From Trichobilharzia regenti (lineage: Eukaryota > Platyhelminthes > Trematoda > Strigeidida > Schistosomatidae), in assembly GCA_944472135.2 (NCBI GenBank), contig OX235265.1, positions 55,749,112-55,813,111 of the forward strand: a stretch of 64,000 bases of DNA. Reading direction: 5' to 3'. Position 1 is the stretch's first letter. The number at the start of each line of letters is the position of its first letter. Positions 12,313-23,872 of this stretch are shown here, piece by piece. The translations under genes and the position numbers were made by a program. The notes below the pieces were generated by a model that was given only the letters and a program-made list of their open reading frames with translations, did no database searches and was not told where the DNA came from.

Positions 12313-13675
12313 TACAACTGATGAAAACTACGCAGCACACGTAAACACCGCTTTATGTAAATATTGGCCTTTCTTAGTATTTGACTAAGATTTCTACTTG
12401 TTTTTGTTCACATGAAAGAAATGACGTTCAGATAATAGTTACTGTTTCCAGAGGTATCATTCTTATGCTCTACAACCGCATATATATATGGTAAACTGTC
12501 TAAAAAACAAAAGGAATATTCTTAAATATGTGTCATTTAATTGACTGGATTGAGTTGAATTTAACTAAAATTTAATGACAGTCAATTTAACAATAGTGGT
12601 AATCAGGGATAGAAACTTAATAGGGGGTGAGAGAAAAAGATCTTACAATTACGAAACAAAAAACAAAAATTTCCTATCGGGTGTTAAGACAGATCAGATC
12701 CACTGAAGATTTGGTGACTGATCAAACTTCTTTTGAATGCAGAGGTCCGGATTTAACGCTTTTGAAATTATGTAATTTGTTTCTATAAACAATTTGTAGT
12801 CCTAATGACACATCTATGGAAATATTCATTTTGTTGTTGAGAAAATTTTACTGTGTACATGTGGTTGTACAGCTTGAAAGTAATACTTATGAAAACAGTA
12901 ACTCTTCTCTGAACGTCTTTTGTTCTATATGACTCAGCTGGGATGTTTAAGTTGTTTTTGTTCAATCAAAATTTTCAGTAAAGTTTAAGGCTCATAAAAA
13001 GGTTTCAGTCGCATGTGAATAGTTGCATACTTCTATTATGATTTTTAAAAAACTCGACAATAACTTCGCCTCTCAAATCATTTTATACCTTTAGTAACAC
13101 AGGGTCATTACGTAACAAGATTACTCGACAAAGTCTTAAATGGAGATGTAACCTTGTGGTATAAAGTATGCTAGATGCCAGATGTTTAGTCGTTCTCCTG
13201 GATAATATGTCTAGCAATTACTTCAATCATCTATTTTCTATTAACTGGAGAAAATTTTAGTAATCAGTAGATTGTATACTTTACAAATCAATATTGGTTA
13301 GGGCAGCTTCGAATACCATAAGAGACTGGAGAACTATTAAGGACATTCATTCCAGCTTTTAAGTAAGATTTATTTCAAGACAGTTGAAACTAGTGCCTAG
13401 GTCGTTACCACCTAAATATTAGTTCAGAATTTGATGGCCCGTGTCATCTGGTGTCTACTTATGTGTGATGATTAGTGTGAGTATAACCAAATGCTTTGGC
13501 CATTGAATGACGGCTGAAGAATTACATGAACTTTAGGAATATAAAAAAAGTGAACTACTCACTATCAATTTCTAAATAACTATCAGAGCATTATGTTTCT
13601 ATCCAAAATATTTTCTACCGGTAGTTCAGTGGATAGCTCAGTATTATGATGATTAACTATTTTATTATGAAAAAC
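12313..13675. other. No gene seen
   Basis: This is an AT-rich stretch. The minus frame at 12783-12965 contains LNIPAESY, which faintly recalls a GAF segment, but no good splice sites frame it. Confidence 0.5.
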
Positions 13676-13959
13676 ACAATATTCAGCAAAGAGACTCTTT
13701 TCAACGAATTTAAGATCAAGCTGAACGAAATATTCCCATATTGAGTCATAAGAAAAGGGCACAAACAGCGAAGAAAATTTTCTTTTCGACGATTCATTTT
13801 CATCAGTTGTACAATCGTAATTATAATTAACAAAGAAATCAGATAATGGTAAACTTTGTCCTTAAAATTTGTACTACATAATGTAAGGTGTAAGAAGGGA
13901 TGACTAATTGTAAGTTAGAAAGGAGACAGAAATTGGCATGTCTTAATAAGTGTGAGATG
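13676..13959 (-). mobile_element. PLE left terminal repeats, with two hammerhead-like ends
   Basis: 13748-13959 is a near-perfect reverse complement of 15772-15990. Its outer end holds the hammerhead-like motif (minus strand, about 13757-13815). A second, related motif lies just outside at 13680-13730, on the minus strand, with flanking complementary ttcagc/gctgaa. Two ends so close suggest one PLE inserted at the tip of another. Confidence 0.75.
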
Positions 13960-13963
13960 ATGA

Positions 13964-15035
13964 CTAATTTAAGTATGCTGATGACCTGACCGTTTCTGTC
14001 CCTGTAGTTGCCACATCGGATTGTTCCTATATGAATGGCTTCTTAGCTGAAGTTAAGGATTGGTCTGGCTCAAATGGTCTTAAACTAAATCCAACTAAAT
14101 GTAACACTGTTGATTTCAGCTTGAGAAGTGAAAAAGACATGCACAGATTGATTCAATCTCATGATTGTAGTAATATTGATGGTACCATGATTGAGAGTAA
14201 GTCAAGTGTTTCTTATCTTGGCATTAGTTTCTCTTCAAACCTTTGCTGGTCGTCTCATATTCTTAAAGCTTCTAAGAAAGTTTTCCGTCTGACTTATTAC
14301 ATAAAGAAGCTGAGGCACTCAGGTATAACCCAATCTCCTATCATACAATTTGTTAATTCATGTGTTTTGCCCATCATTCTTTATTGTTCTCCATTATTCT
14401 TCCCTGGGATACTCAAGAAAGATCATATAATACTACGAAGAACATTGAGGGCTGTAAGTAGGGTCAGTGCTATCCCTTTGACTGAACTAAATGACACTGT
14501 TGTCAATAGGCATATGAATTCTTGTAAACACTTAGCTAAAGTTATCTTATCTGATAGTGAACATCCTCTTTATTCACAATTGTTTCCTTGTATCTCTTCG
14601 GGTAAGACCAGAAGAAATTTTATAAACATTTATGCTCGTACTACAAAATATAAAAATTCGACCCTACCATATTTGGCACGAGTATTGTGTGAAGAGACAA
14701 ATATCAGAAAAGAACTTTTACAACTTTTGAATCATTAACTAAAGTATAAAATGTAATGATGCATATTAATGCAAGTGTTATTTGTTATATTATTTATTTA
14801 TTATTCACTATGACCTAGAAATGGTATGATTTTGTTGGGTTTTTTATTTTTATTTATTTTTTTATTATTTTTTCCTATTAACTATCAATATTTTAACATT
14901 TTATATATTTATATAATTATAAACAGAGCTAAACCATTGCAATATGTAAAAGAAACGCTGAAAATTCCATGCTGTAAATTTTTATTGTTGTGGAATAAAG
15001 TGATTATTATTATATTATATTATTATATTAATCAC
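13964..15035 (+). mobile_element. CR1-like non-LTR retrotransposon, 5'-truncated
   Basis: It starts inside the reverse transcriptase at the catalytic motif (KYADDLTV, 13972-13995) and reads on, open, to 14738: WSGSNGLKLNPTKC, YLGISFSSNL, then HILKASKKV and the helical C-terminal part with LPIILYCSPLFFPG. This order is typical of CR1/Jockey-type LINEs (SR1/Perere group in schistosomes; group inferred). A 3' untranslated part ends in attattatatt repeats near 15030. The last 235 codons are intact, so the insertion is rather young. It interrupts a PLE copy between its left repeat and its GIY-YIG segment. Confidence 0.85.
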
Positions 15036-15990
15036 AACGGTTCCTAAGAAGACTCTCTTCATGAAGCTAGCATTCAAAAGTGATATCGCAGCGGAAATTC
15101 TCAGAAGCCGCCTTTCTAGAAGTCTGAAGAAGACATTTCCAACAGCCACTCTACGTATCACATTTTCCTGTAGACAGTTAATCCGGTCTAACGCTAAGGA
15201 CAAGATACCACTTTTATCCACTTCAATGTGTATTTATATCGGCCGTATATCGGCCGTACGCAACGGCAATTCCACAAACGTATTCTGGAACACTACCCAG
15301 CTTCGTTAGCCAGTGGAGAAAAGAAGAATACCAGCAGCTGTATCCTCGAACACCTTGTCATCTCTGGACATCAAACAGCCCCCACATGAATGCTTCACAG
15401 TGTTACACAGAGTCCCTCAATATCGTACAAAAAGACTTCGGATACGCTATCTTTACATAGCTAAAGCCTTAGCTATTCGAGATCTGAAACCGGACCTATG
15501 CATACAAAAGCGATACATACATTCTCTTGCCCTAACATAGCCAGAGTAAAGTTCTTACTACAATTTTGCTTCTTTCCTTTCATATGTAAGTTCACTATTG
15601 TTATTATTGTTCTTAATACTTTTACCATCATTATTATTCCCATTATCCACGTTTTATTACCACTCTATTACTGTATAATAATAACGTTGCTTTTTCATAC
15701 AGATTTTATACAAAAGCACTTTATAGCCTTTCCACTAGTTCCTGTCCATTCTACACGAGCTTATTGATTATTCACTATCTCACACTTATTAAGACATGCC
15801 AATTTCTGTCTCCTTTCTAACTTACAATTAGTCATCCCTTCTTACACCTTACATTATGTAGTACAAATTTTAAGGACAAAGTTTACCATTATCTGATTTC
15901 TTTGTTAATTATAATTACGATTGTACAACTGATGAAAATGAATCGTCGAAAAGAAAATTTTCTTCGCTGTTTGCGCCTTTTTCTTATTAT
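15036..15990 (+). mobile_element. PLE remnant: GIY-YIG C-terminus plus right terminal repeat
   Basis: Broken frames from 15061 to 15540 show the end of a Penelope-like protein: YIGR at about 15234-15245, an RILEHYPASLASGE stretch near 15270-15320, then LAIRDLKPDLCIQKRYIHSL (15466-15530), the usual tail after the GIY-YIG nuclease. The domain is damaged by shifts. 15772-15990 is the inverted partner of 13748-13959. The unit is thus an inverted-repeat PLE copy split by the LINE at 13964-15035. Confidence 0.85.
15920..15985 (+). ncRNA. Hammerhead-like motif at PLE end
   Basis: The segment holds ctgatga (15929-15935), 11 nt, then cgaaa (15947-15951), then the palindrome aagaaaattttctt and c. This is the order of the hammerhead core: CUGAUGA, stem II, GAAA, stem III, then UH. 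Stem II is short and its first pair is A-C, and stem I is weak in this copy, so it may be inactive. PLEs are known to carry hammerheads in their terminal repeats. A mirror copy lies at about 13757-13815 on the minus strand. Confidence 0.5.
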
Positions 15991-16004
15991 ATATATATAT
16001 ATAT

Positions 16005-16260
16005 GTCCCCAACATTGGGCGTGAGTAAAATGAGAACAAAGGCTTTTCGTAGGCGGATACAGCTAACATATAGATGATCTGACATTCAAGAAACAGCCAC
16101 AAAGAGATGCAAGGTTAACTTTCTTTGAGAAACAACCAATCAGAAGACTGTGTTTTTCTGCTAACAATAATCTATAATAATGAACATGAAAATCTGTAAA
16201 TATGTGTTGATTACCTTACTAAAGGATCTGTTTCCTGGCCCTTGTCTTCTGTTGTTACAG
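16005..16260 (-). repeat. Dispersed repeat R1, minus copy
   Basis: Reverse complement of the repeat at 40418-40680, ending in cccttgtcttctgttgttac at about 16240-16258. Similarity is high, including tagatgatctgacattcaagaaacag. No coding capacity. Confidence 0.75.
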
Positions 16261-16261
16261 T

Positions 16262-16790
16262 AGCATGGAAGGCAATTAAAACATTTGTGATTATAATCAT
16301 AGTTAAATGTCAAGTAGGAAAACAATTAATGTTACGCAGATGTTGGAAAAGGGGGGTTCATAATTATTCTGATAGACATTTATTTACTTATTTATTTTGT
16401 TTATTTAGCTAATCCATGTACCTTTCCCTTACTACCACGATTATTATTATTATTATTATTCTCACTTTGAATTGTTTCCACTTGTCCCACTTGTCATTCT
16501 AAATCCAAAATTGTTTTGACAATGCTGAGTCCTATCTTATCAAATTTCACACCTTGTTGCGTAACGTTTTATATTGGTCTGCTAATCCTATAATTATACA
16601 CCCCCCTTTCCAACATCTGTACATCTTATGAATTAAACTCTGTATGACATTAATTGTTTTGCCACTTGATATTTAACTGTGATTATAATCACAAATATTT
16701 TAATTGCATTCCATACTACTATTATTATTTCATGTATTCACACCTTTGATTCAGTTACCGCGCCGGATACAATTTCTTATAAGAAGACCC

Positions 16791-16832
<42 letters not shown>

Positions 16833-16895
16833 GATTGTACAGCCTGATATTAAATTCGTTGAAAAAAGTCTCTTTGCTGAATACTGTGTTCTCAA
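16262..16895. mobile_element. PLE terminal-repeat pair without coding part
   Basis: Inverted arms at about 16266-16370 and 16585-16720 (tgattataatca ... aacatctg) enclose about 210 bp without coding sequence. After the right arm come a (ta)n tract (16797-16832) and the hammerhead-like end acagcctgatattaaattcg ... gctgaata (16838-16886). The arms are of the same family as those of 17340-18950. Confidence 0.7.
16836..16892 (+). ncRNA. Hammerhead-like motif, degraded core
   Basis: The order is gtacagc, ctgatat, aaattcgtt, gaaa, aaagtctcttt, gctgaatac. The flanking strings pair as gta-cagc with gctg-aa-tac, a plausible stem I with an internal loop, but the core has ctgatat for cugauga. I read it as a decayed ribozyme. 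Confidence 0.4.
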
Positions 16896-17339
16896 TGTTA
16901 CAATGGGACTGATTAAATTATATGTTATTATTATGTCTTTTAATAAGTTTAACAACTCAAAACAAATATAAACTCACTTTATATCAAGTTGATTGATAAA
17001 TCTACTGACATCATCTATCTTGTATGTCTTCAGTGTTTCCATGTCAACATTGACTTTTGATATACAAAACAAAATAAACGGTTCAATAATTTATACAGTG
17101 ATTCCTGAAAAACTCATTCTTTTCATCCAATATTATGAATCTATTAACTTTAGACAGTTAAATCATTTAGTTTTCTAATTACAAACAACTTTCAGCCAAG
17201 TTAAAATTGATACCTGTGACTGCTAGAAAAAAGAATAGTATCAAAACCTGAATAAAACATTAGGAATGATTAAGACATAAATACTTTCGTTTTTTATACG
17301 AAGTAGCCATCAACATAATGCTAACCTTATAAATCGTAA

Positions 17340-18950
17340 TTCAGATAAGAAGGATATTATGTCAAGTGGTAAAGCAAATTAATGTCTTATATAGAATAAT
17401 TCATAGGATGGATAGAACTTGAAAAAGGGTGTGCAATTATAGGATTAGTAGACAAATCGAATAAAACAAAAAACGTTACTTAATATTGTGTGAAAATTAA
17501 TAGCATAGAATTTATCGTTGTAAAGGAATTTACCGTTGTAAGGAATGTATCACAAAGATCTTGTGCTCTATATGAGTTATCGGTTGATGAACGTCAGACG
17601 TTTAACGAATATGTCAATGTGGTCACCAACAAACAAACTATGTCTTTTAATTCTAAGCTATCTAATAGCCTAAAACCTATCGAATGTCTTCGAAAATTTC
17701 CTGAGAATTCTGAGAGATACGTGTTCAAACACTCCTCTATATCTTTATCGAAATTGCAAATGAAAGCCTTGTCTATGGGATCGAAGTTTTGTGATGTTAA
17801 TCTAAATGTCAACAAACTACATACTCATGTCCAGTTTGAGAATCTACTCAGTCAAACCTATGATTTCACACCATCGTCTGACCAGGATTTCCAATGCTTC
17901 AAATCTACAATTACGGACTCCTGCAATCAATACCTTAATGCTAGATCAAAAATGCAAAGTCTTCTTACTAAACAGCACAAAGAAGAACTTAAGCTATTGA
18001 CGCATAACAGCGATATACTATTAACACGCCCTGACAAGGGTACAGGTGTTGTTATTATGGATCGTAAACAGTATATCGATAAAATGTCATGTCTACTTTC
18101 ACACAGCAGTAAATTCTCGAAACCAAACGAGAAAAACAAGTCGGAATTAAGTGAGAAACAACTTACCAATACTTTAAAGAGAATGAAGAACAACCATCTT
18201 ATTCGTGAAGAATTATACTTTACAAGAGCTTGGAATTCAAAGGGGACTTAGCTTCCAATATCATGAAATGAAGGATATCACAGTCCCTGAAAAGAACATT
18301 CCCTGCTGCATCTCTGAGAATAGCCTTTACTAGCCGACCATTGTTGTTCAGTAACCTGAAGGATAAGATCCCGCTGTTGACCAACTCTATGTGTGTTGAT
18401 CAATTCACCTGCTCTTGTGAAGCTAGATATATCGGACGTTCGACTCGAGTTTTGTCCAAGAGGGTGCAAGCTCTACCAATTTTCGTCTATTTAATTTGTA
18501 TACCCTTCCTTATTACGTCAATTGTTATTATTACTATTCTCATTTTGAACTGTCCCCGGTATTATTTCACCTGTTCCACTTGTCATTCTAAATCAATTCT
18601 TTTTTACAGAGTTAAATTCTATGCTATTAATTTTCACACAATATTAAGTAACGTTTTTTGTTTTATTCGATTTGTCTACTAATCCTATAATTGCACACCC
18701 TTTTTCAAGTTCTATCCATCCTATGAATTATTCTATATAAGACATTAATTTGCTTTGCCACTTGACATTTAACTACGATTATAATCACAAACATTTTAGT
18801 TCTAATTGAACTTCATATTATTATTATTATTACTTTATTTCTTCACACCTAAGATTAAATTCCCTCACCGGATATATATATATATACGACTGTAGAGCTT
18901 GATAATAAATTCGTTGAAGAGTCTTTTCGCTGAATCACTTGTTTTGATTT
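17340..18950 (+). mobile_element. PLE copy with RT core deleted, inverted arms
   Basis: Arms at about 17355-17512 and 18607-18765 are inverted copies of each other. Between them lie the PLE N-terminal region (17490-18251) and a stump of the GIY-YIG region (18300-18480); the whole reverse transcriptase core is missing. The right side ends with a hammerhead-like motif (18893-18945: gagcttgataataaattcg ... gctgaatcac). Confidence 0.85.
17490..18251 (+). pseudogene. PLE protein, N-terminal region
   Basis: 253 open codons. The region from about residue 165 (HKEELKLLTHNSDILLTRPD) with PDKGTGVVIMDRKQYIDK is the conserved block preceding the reverse transcriptase in Penelope-like elements; the earlier LSVDERQTFNEY part also fits the N-terminal domain. 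The frame stops right where the RT fingers should begin. A second fragment in another frame (FTCSCEARYIGRSTR, 18400-18450) is the start of the GIY-YIG nuclease. The protein cannot be a working retroelement enzyme. Confidence 0.8.
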
Positions 18951-20428
18951 TGTATATGTTACAATGTGAATTTTCTGTTATTTGATATTTAGCGAAGATG
19001 ATATAGACTGTTTATTTGGTGACTGATTTTGGAAGACAACCTCTTATTTCCTAATCTCCAGCATTCAGCAGCAAAATTTAAGAAACCTATGTAATGTCAA
19101 ATATTTGATCCTGCAGCACTTATTCTTCGAAGACATATAATTTATTTTTAAGCCATTTGAATCATGGGAACTCCTCTGTAGCAGTGAATTATGCACTGTA
19201 GATAGTGTATTTAGTCCTAAGTACAACGCCTGAAGTAATTTGGTGGATGGTGATTAGCAAAAGAATCCACATTGCGCATTTCACCATAGTGGGAGTTGTC
19301 ATCTGGATGTACCTGCACGGGGTGTTGTAGGTTCTGATTGTGTCAGTATTCGTACTCAAAGTTCACTTATAGTAATACTATCATGCAAATTTAAGGGTTT
19401 TGCAGAGAGTTCCATATTCAGATGCCATTTAGCACTGACAGACATATTTCCATGCACTTAACTGGCCTGTATTTGATTCATGTGAATCTCTTGCCACTAT
19501 GGATTAAAATGACAGCCCTATATATGTGTCTCAAGATATACGGTTTTTCTCGAGTTTGTCGACATGCACTGCTTCTGATTATGAGCGATCACACATACCT
19601 TGATAAAACCATCTCTATTGTTTTCGCTAAATCAAGTATACTTAGTCTTAGTCTTAAAATAAGTTTGAAATGTACCTTATCTACATTTACTGCAAAGTGC
19701 AACGTCGACTAGAACGAAAAGTTTTCATGTTACTTCGTATTACTGGTACATCTGAAATTTTGTTAATGCAAACCTGGGTAAACTGAAAAAATATTTTACT
19801 TCCTTATTTGAAACCTCTTACTTTGTTTAAATAAATCTTCTAGCATCCATTTTGAGTTATTCCATCGTTGTTTACGCACCATCTGTAAAGTAGGTGTAAT
19901 GTTATAGAATATGATCATTTTTATAAGTTTATCAAAGGCATGCATTTAAATATTGCCAAATAATTTGACTTACATCTCAAAAGCATTTCAGCTTTGCTGA
20001 ACTGGGATAAATATATGTTTATCTAATACTTCTTAAGGTGGAAAACAATTCTTATAGGTTAATGTGCGTAGAAATAAGCGTGCAAGAAATTTTCTTTATA
20101 CTTTTTTCTCTTAATATCCCTGTACCGAACTCATCAACTCCAATTTATGTCCATCAAATAGACGACATCAAGTTATTAATCAGGACATTAATTGAGTATC
20201 TACTTAAAGAGTCGATGAGATAAAATGAAGTTCATCGTTTTTGTTCAGGGAACTTAAAAGCATAAAAAGGTGACATAATGTCATACTCATTTCTCAAGAA
20301 GTGATACCTGGCTTTTTGAGTTTAAAGGCGATTACTGTTACTATAACTATGAAATCACAAATAAAGTCAAAATACTTTCACTGATAGCCATCAGCTGGGA
20401 GAAATATGTTTTATACATTTATTGCTCT
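18951..20428. other. No gene seen
   Basis: AT-rich. The plus frame at 19422-19712 (96 codons) and that at 20038-20223 have no motif I recognise and no clear splice context. Confidence 0.5.
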
Positions 20429-20869
20429 TATTAAATTTGAATAAAGCAAGAACAACAGATTTTACAGAATAAAATGGTACCACCATTTTTTTCTTTGGCC
20501 TCTCATCATCTGCTTACAGGCCAAAGTTATTATTAAGTATACCTACAGAAATAATTTCAACATACTTGCACAGAGTTCATTTTTAAACAAAAATCAATCA
20601 TTTATTCCCCTAATGAATTTGAACAAAGCAAGAACTACAGTTTTAGCAGAATAAAATGGTACCATCTTTTATTTCGTTGCCTTCTCGTCAGCTGCTTACA
20701 TGGCAAAGACATTATTAAATATATCTACAACAACAATTTTAACATACTTGCACAGAGTTAAGTTTAAACAAAAATCAATCGATCAATATACGCATACACT
20801 AAAAATATATACATATATAAATATGCAATATTAACCACTATTCCGAACAATAATAATCAAACACAATGG

Positions 20870-21235
20870 AAACTTTTAGCATTTCACATTCGGAGGAAAG
20901 AGAGGTGAAATTATCCAGTTACCAGGGCAAAGAAAGGCTGATAACCGCTTCTTTCTGGAGGTATAAATCAGGTTTCAGGCGCTTGATGGAAATGGCTTCA
21001 GCGAACTTAAGGAGAATTGAGCTACTTTGCTTACTGATAATTTTGAACGACTTTTCGACGTCCACCTCATGACCCGTGTCGAGAAGATGGCTGGTGATGG
21101 CACTGTTTAAAGCATTTGTTCCCTTTAGACGTAAACTTTTTGGTACATCTTCAGAAATCGTAGATATGCCCTTCTTTCTGTCCTTCCAATGTAACTACTC
21201 CCGCAGATACATGTAAATTTGTATACACAGTTGGA
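20870..21235 (-). pseudogene. PLE GIY-YIG nuclease fragment
   Basis: On the minus strand: CVYKFTCICGSSYIGRTERR, then after one shift SAITSHLLDTGHEVDVEKSFKI-like codons, then FAEAISIKRLKPDLYLQKE and VISLSLPW before a stop. YxFxCxCGxxYIGRTxR is the typical GIY-YIG start of PLEs, and the LKPDL.LQK tail their usual C-terminus. At least one frameshift breaks it. Confidence 0.8.
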
Positions 21236-21244
21236 GGTAACATG

Positions 21245-21420
21245 TAAATAAGCAAAAGAGTTCAATTTTCCTAAGTTTGCCGAGGCGATCTCCATCATGC
21301 GCCTGAAATCTGATTTATGCGTTCAAAAAGAAGCAGTTATCAGTCTTCCTTTGCCATGGTCACTGGATATTTTCACCTCTCTTTCACCTGAATACGTAAT
21401 GTTGAAAGTTTCCTTTGTGT
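21245..21420 (+). pseudogene. PLE GIY-YIG C-terminal tail
   Basis: KFAEAISIMRLKSDLCVQKE and AVISLPLPWS are read here on the plus strand. They match the end of the minus-strand copy at 20870-21235, so two C-termini are placed head to head in one foldback. Confidence 0.75.
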
Positions 21421-21689
21421 ATGATCATTATTGTTCGGAAGTGTTTAATATTATGCATATATATACATATATATATATGTATATAATTACAGTGTGCATA
21501 TATTGATTGATTTTTGTTTAAAAATGAACTCTGTGCAAGTATGTTGAAATTGTTTCTGTAGGTGTACCTAATAATAACTTTGGCCTGTAAGCAGATGATG
21601 AGAGGCCAAAGAAAAAAATGGTGGTACCATTTTATTCTGTAAAATCTGTTGTTCTTGCTGTCGAAAACCTAAGGCTAAAGGTTAGTAAA

Positions 21690-22640
21690 ATTTAGTGGAT
21701 TTCTGCCACTTCATCCTATCTGATAGATGCAAGAATACTGACTCTAGCAGGGGCCGAATATGATGAGGAACGAAAGCTGTTCAAAGGCAAACTGACAAAA
21801 GATCTTCACAACAACCATAGACAGTGGTAGGCGACAAAAAAGGGAGGGGATGGTGGAGAAATCGGCGCCAGGTAACACTAAACAACTGTTTAGGCTTGTT
21901 GGACAAACAAGTCGCAAAGGGAAAATGATATGTGAGACGATATCTGAGAAAAATGGAGCTCTAATTAGCTTTAAGAATAGACGACGTGAAAGCCGAAAAA
22001 ACGTTTTGAGCAGAAATCTTGGAATGTTTGGCATGTGATTTGCTCCTATCAGGTGTAAGATGATGGTACAGCAGTGGACTAGATCGACTGCTATCTTCAA
22101 GATATGGAGTGGATTGGTAGAGTAATGATTACCTCACTTGTTTGGGAAGTTGCTGGCTATTGACAAAATTTCACCACGGATACAAAGGGTTCGTGCCTCA
22201 CTTGATAACTAACATCATCTCTGGCATAGACGCGATACCCCGTAATCGGTCAATACAAAATACATCAATTTGCCCCGTCCTAATTTATGGGTGTGAGACC
22301 TGTACATTGAAAATGGAAGAAGTGGAAAGACTAGATTATAGATACCAGCGTTCTGTATCCTATGTTAAGTGGTATGATAAGGTGAGTATTATTGAGGATG
22401 GGCGTCGAGTGATAGGTGAGGAAGGAAAGTCAGTTGAAAAAGTTGTGAGGCTATGTGTTACGCAATCCTAGACATCGCCTTACTCTATAAGCAATGTAAA
22501 CCAACATGAGAGCAGGTTAGCAAAGAGAAAGGGGTAGTCAAACCATAACTTGGTATCAGTCCATGAAATCTTCGGGAGTTAGTTACACCGTATCCAACGT
22601 CTTAGTTGTAGTGTAGACTTGTGCAACTTAATAGATTACC
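21690..22640 (+). mobile_element. LINE remnant with internal deletion
   Basis: 21740-22035 reads (with shifts) EYDEERKLFKGKLTKDLHNN and TKQLFRLVGQTSRKGKM-like residues, then ICETISEKNGALI, the linker between endonuclease and reverse transcriptase of an RTE/CR1-type LINE. It then jumps, without an RT core, to 22240-22470: CPVLIYGCETCTLK, the conserved YG(C/S)ETW region behind the RT. It differs from the RTE at 53985-57075. The internal deletion leaves no catalytic residues. Confidence 0.7.
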
Positions 22641-23559
22641 TATCGCTTATTAAGATTCCCTTGGCTTACGAGTGAAAAGCAGGGATTCAACATTACCTCA
22701 ACATTTAATCATATCTCCTTTAGTCCTCTTGATCTCAACACATGATTGAGAACTGATTCTTATTTCCTTCTCACACGATCTCATCCATGTCACCATAAAA
22801 ACCACACCCAACTCATCTTTTCCCACTCGGATTACACTCGGGTGATGGCATCACACCCAGTGACATTCAACAGTCTCCTCAGTGTGTCCGATCAATCTCC
22901 ATTTCCTTCAGCATATTTATTAAGCAATAGCTTCTTGGTTCGCTCGTTCCCAGAGGTCCTTCTCAATAATTCCTCCCGACCGACCATCTGATCTCCAGGA
23001 TGGAGTCAGACAAGGCAGTTGTTGAAAGAAGTATGAATGAAGCGTGTTAGGAATGCTTTGTGTGACACGTAGGCGAAGTCTCTGATTCATACAGAAGAAG
23101 TGACTTGACATCGGTGTTGAAGATACGGATTTCGTACTTTATGCTGAGTGCAGAATATTTCCAAACTGATTTCAGAGTGGTGAAGATTTGTCTTGCCTTT
23201 CGGATTCTGGCTGGTTTAGACATCGCCGTCCGTTCTGTCGCCTGTAGTTGAAACGATTCTGACTAGATAGTGGGAGGATGTGACCTGGTTCAAATTTCCT
23301 CCGTCGACAGTGATTGGTGGCCGTTGTAGTAGTTGTCGTTGTTGTTGTTGTTGCTGCTGCCCCTACGTTGGTTGGCCACCTTGATCACCTCTGTTTTCTC
23401 TATGTTCAATTGAAGTCGTGTGTCTGCTGCCTGCGTCTTCTGCCGATTTGTTGGTTTCCGCCTGTAAGCCTACTAGTTTGTGTGACACTAAGCATAAATC
23501 GTCCGCGTGCGAAATCCAGATCTCCTCAACTCTTCTTATCAGTCCAAAGTATTCCAGTC

Positions 23560-23872
23560 TTCATATCAGTAAAAAGTTTGAACATTGTGGATTAGATCAA
23601 ATAAAGTATAATTATATTTCAATAGTTTACACACAATGATAAGTTTTGTTATTGGTTATATTTCGAGCACAGATTCTGAACACACATATACACACGCAAA
23701 ACATGAATGAGCAAAAAAATGAACTATATATTCGAGTAGAAATCGTAAATGTGTGAATAAAACAATTCCAACAGTGATGTGAACATGGGCAGTAATTTTG
23801 CTCGAAATATTACCAACAACAAAACTTATCATTGTGTGTAAATTATTGAAATATAATTATACTTTATTCCAG
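23560..23872. mobile_element. Foldback element inserted in the LINE, with target duplication
   Basis: The element has inverted ends of about 65 bp (aaagtataattatatttcaata ... atatttcgagcac at 23601-23670, and the reverse complement at 23800-23868). The LINE sequence attccagtcttc occurs on both sides (23550-23562 and 23868-23880), which I read as a target-site duplication. The inner end gatatttcgagca recalls the gacgtttcgagcac ends of other foldbacks here. No coding capacity. Confidence 0.75.

Larger units (their letters stand above)
20430..21660. mobile_element. Head-to-head PLE remnant with tandem left arm
   Basis: The arm caagaacaacagattttacagaataaaatggtacca ... tgcacagagtt occurs twice in tandem on the left (20445-20605 and 20625-20785) and once inverted on the right (about 21490-21660). 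Between them, a GIY-YIG C-terminus runs on the minus strand (21235 down to 20870) and the last part of another runs on the plus strand (21245-21420), tail to tail with the arms. The arms are noticeably different from those at 46-52 kb, so this is another PLE subfamily. Confidence 0.8.

Noticed and set aside
16797..16832. The (ta)n tracts here and at 11874, 45171 and 51390 as regulatory sites
   Set aside because: They are simple microsatellites, often at insertion borders.
23314..23595. Plus frame starting with a Val run
   Set aside because: It is the antisense of RTE sequence with a (gtt)n repeat.
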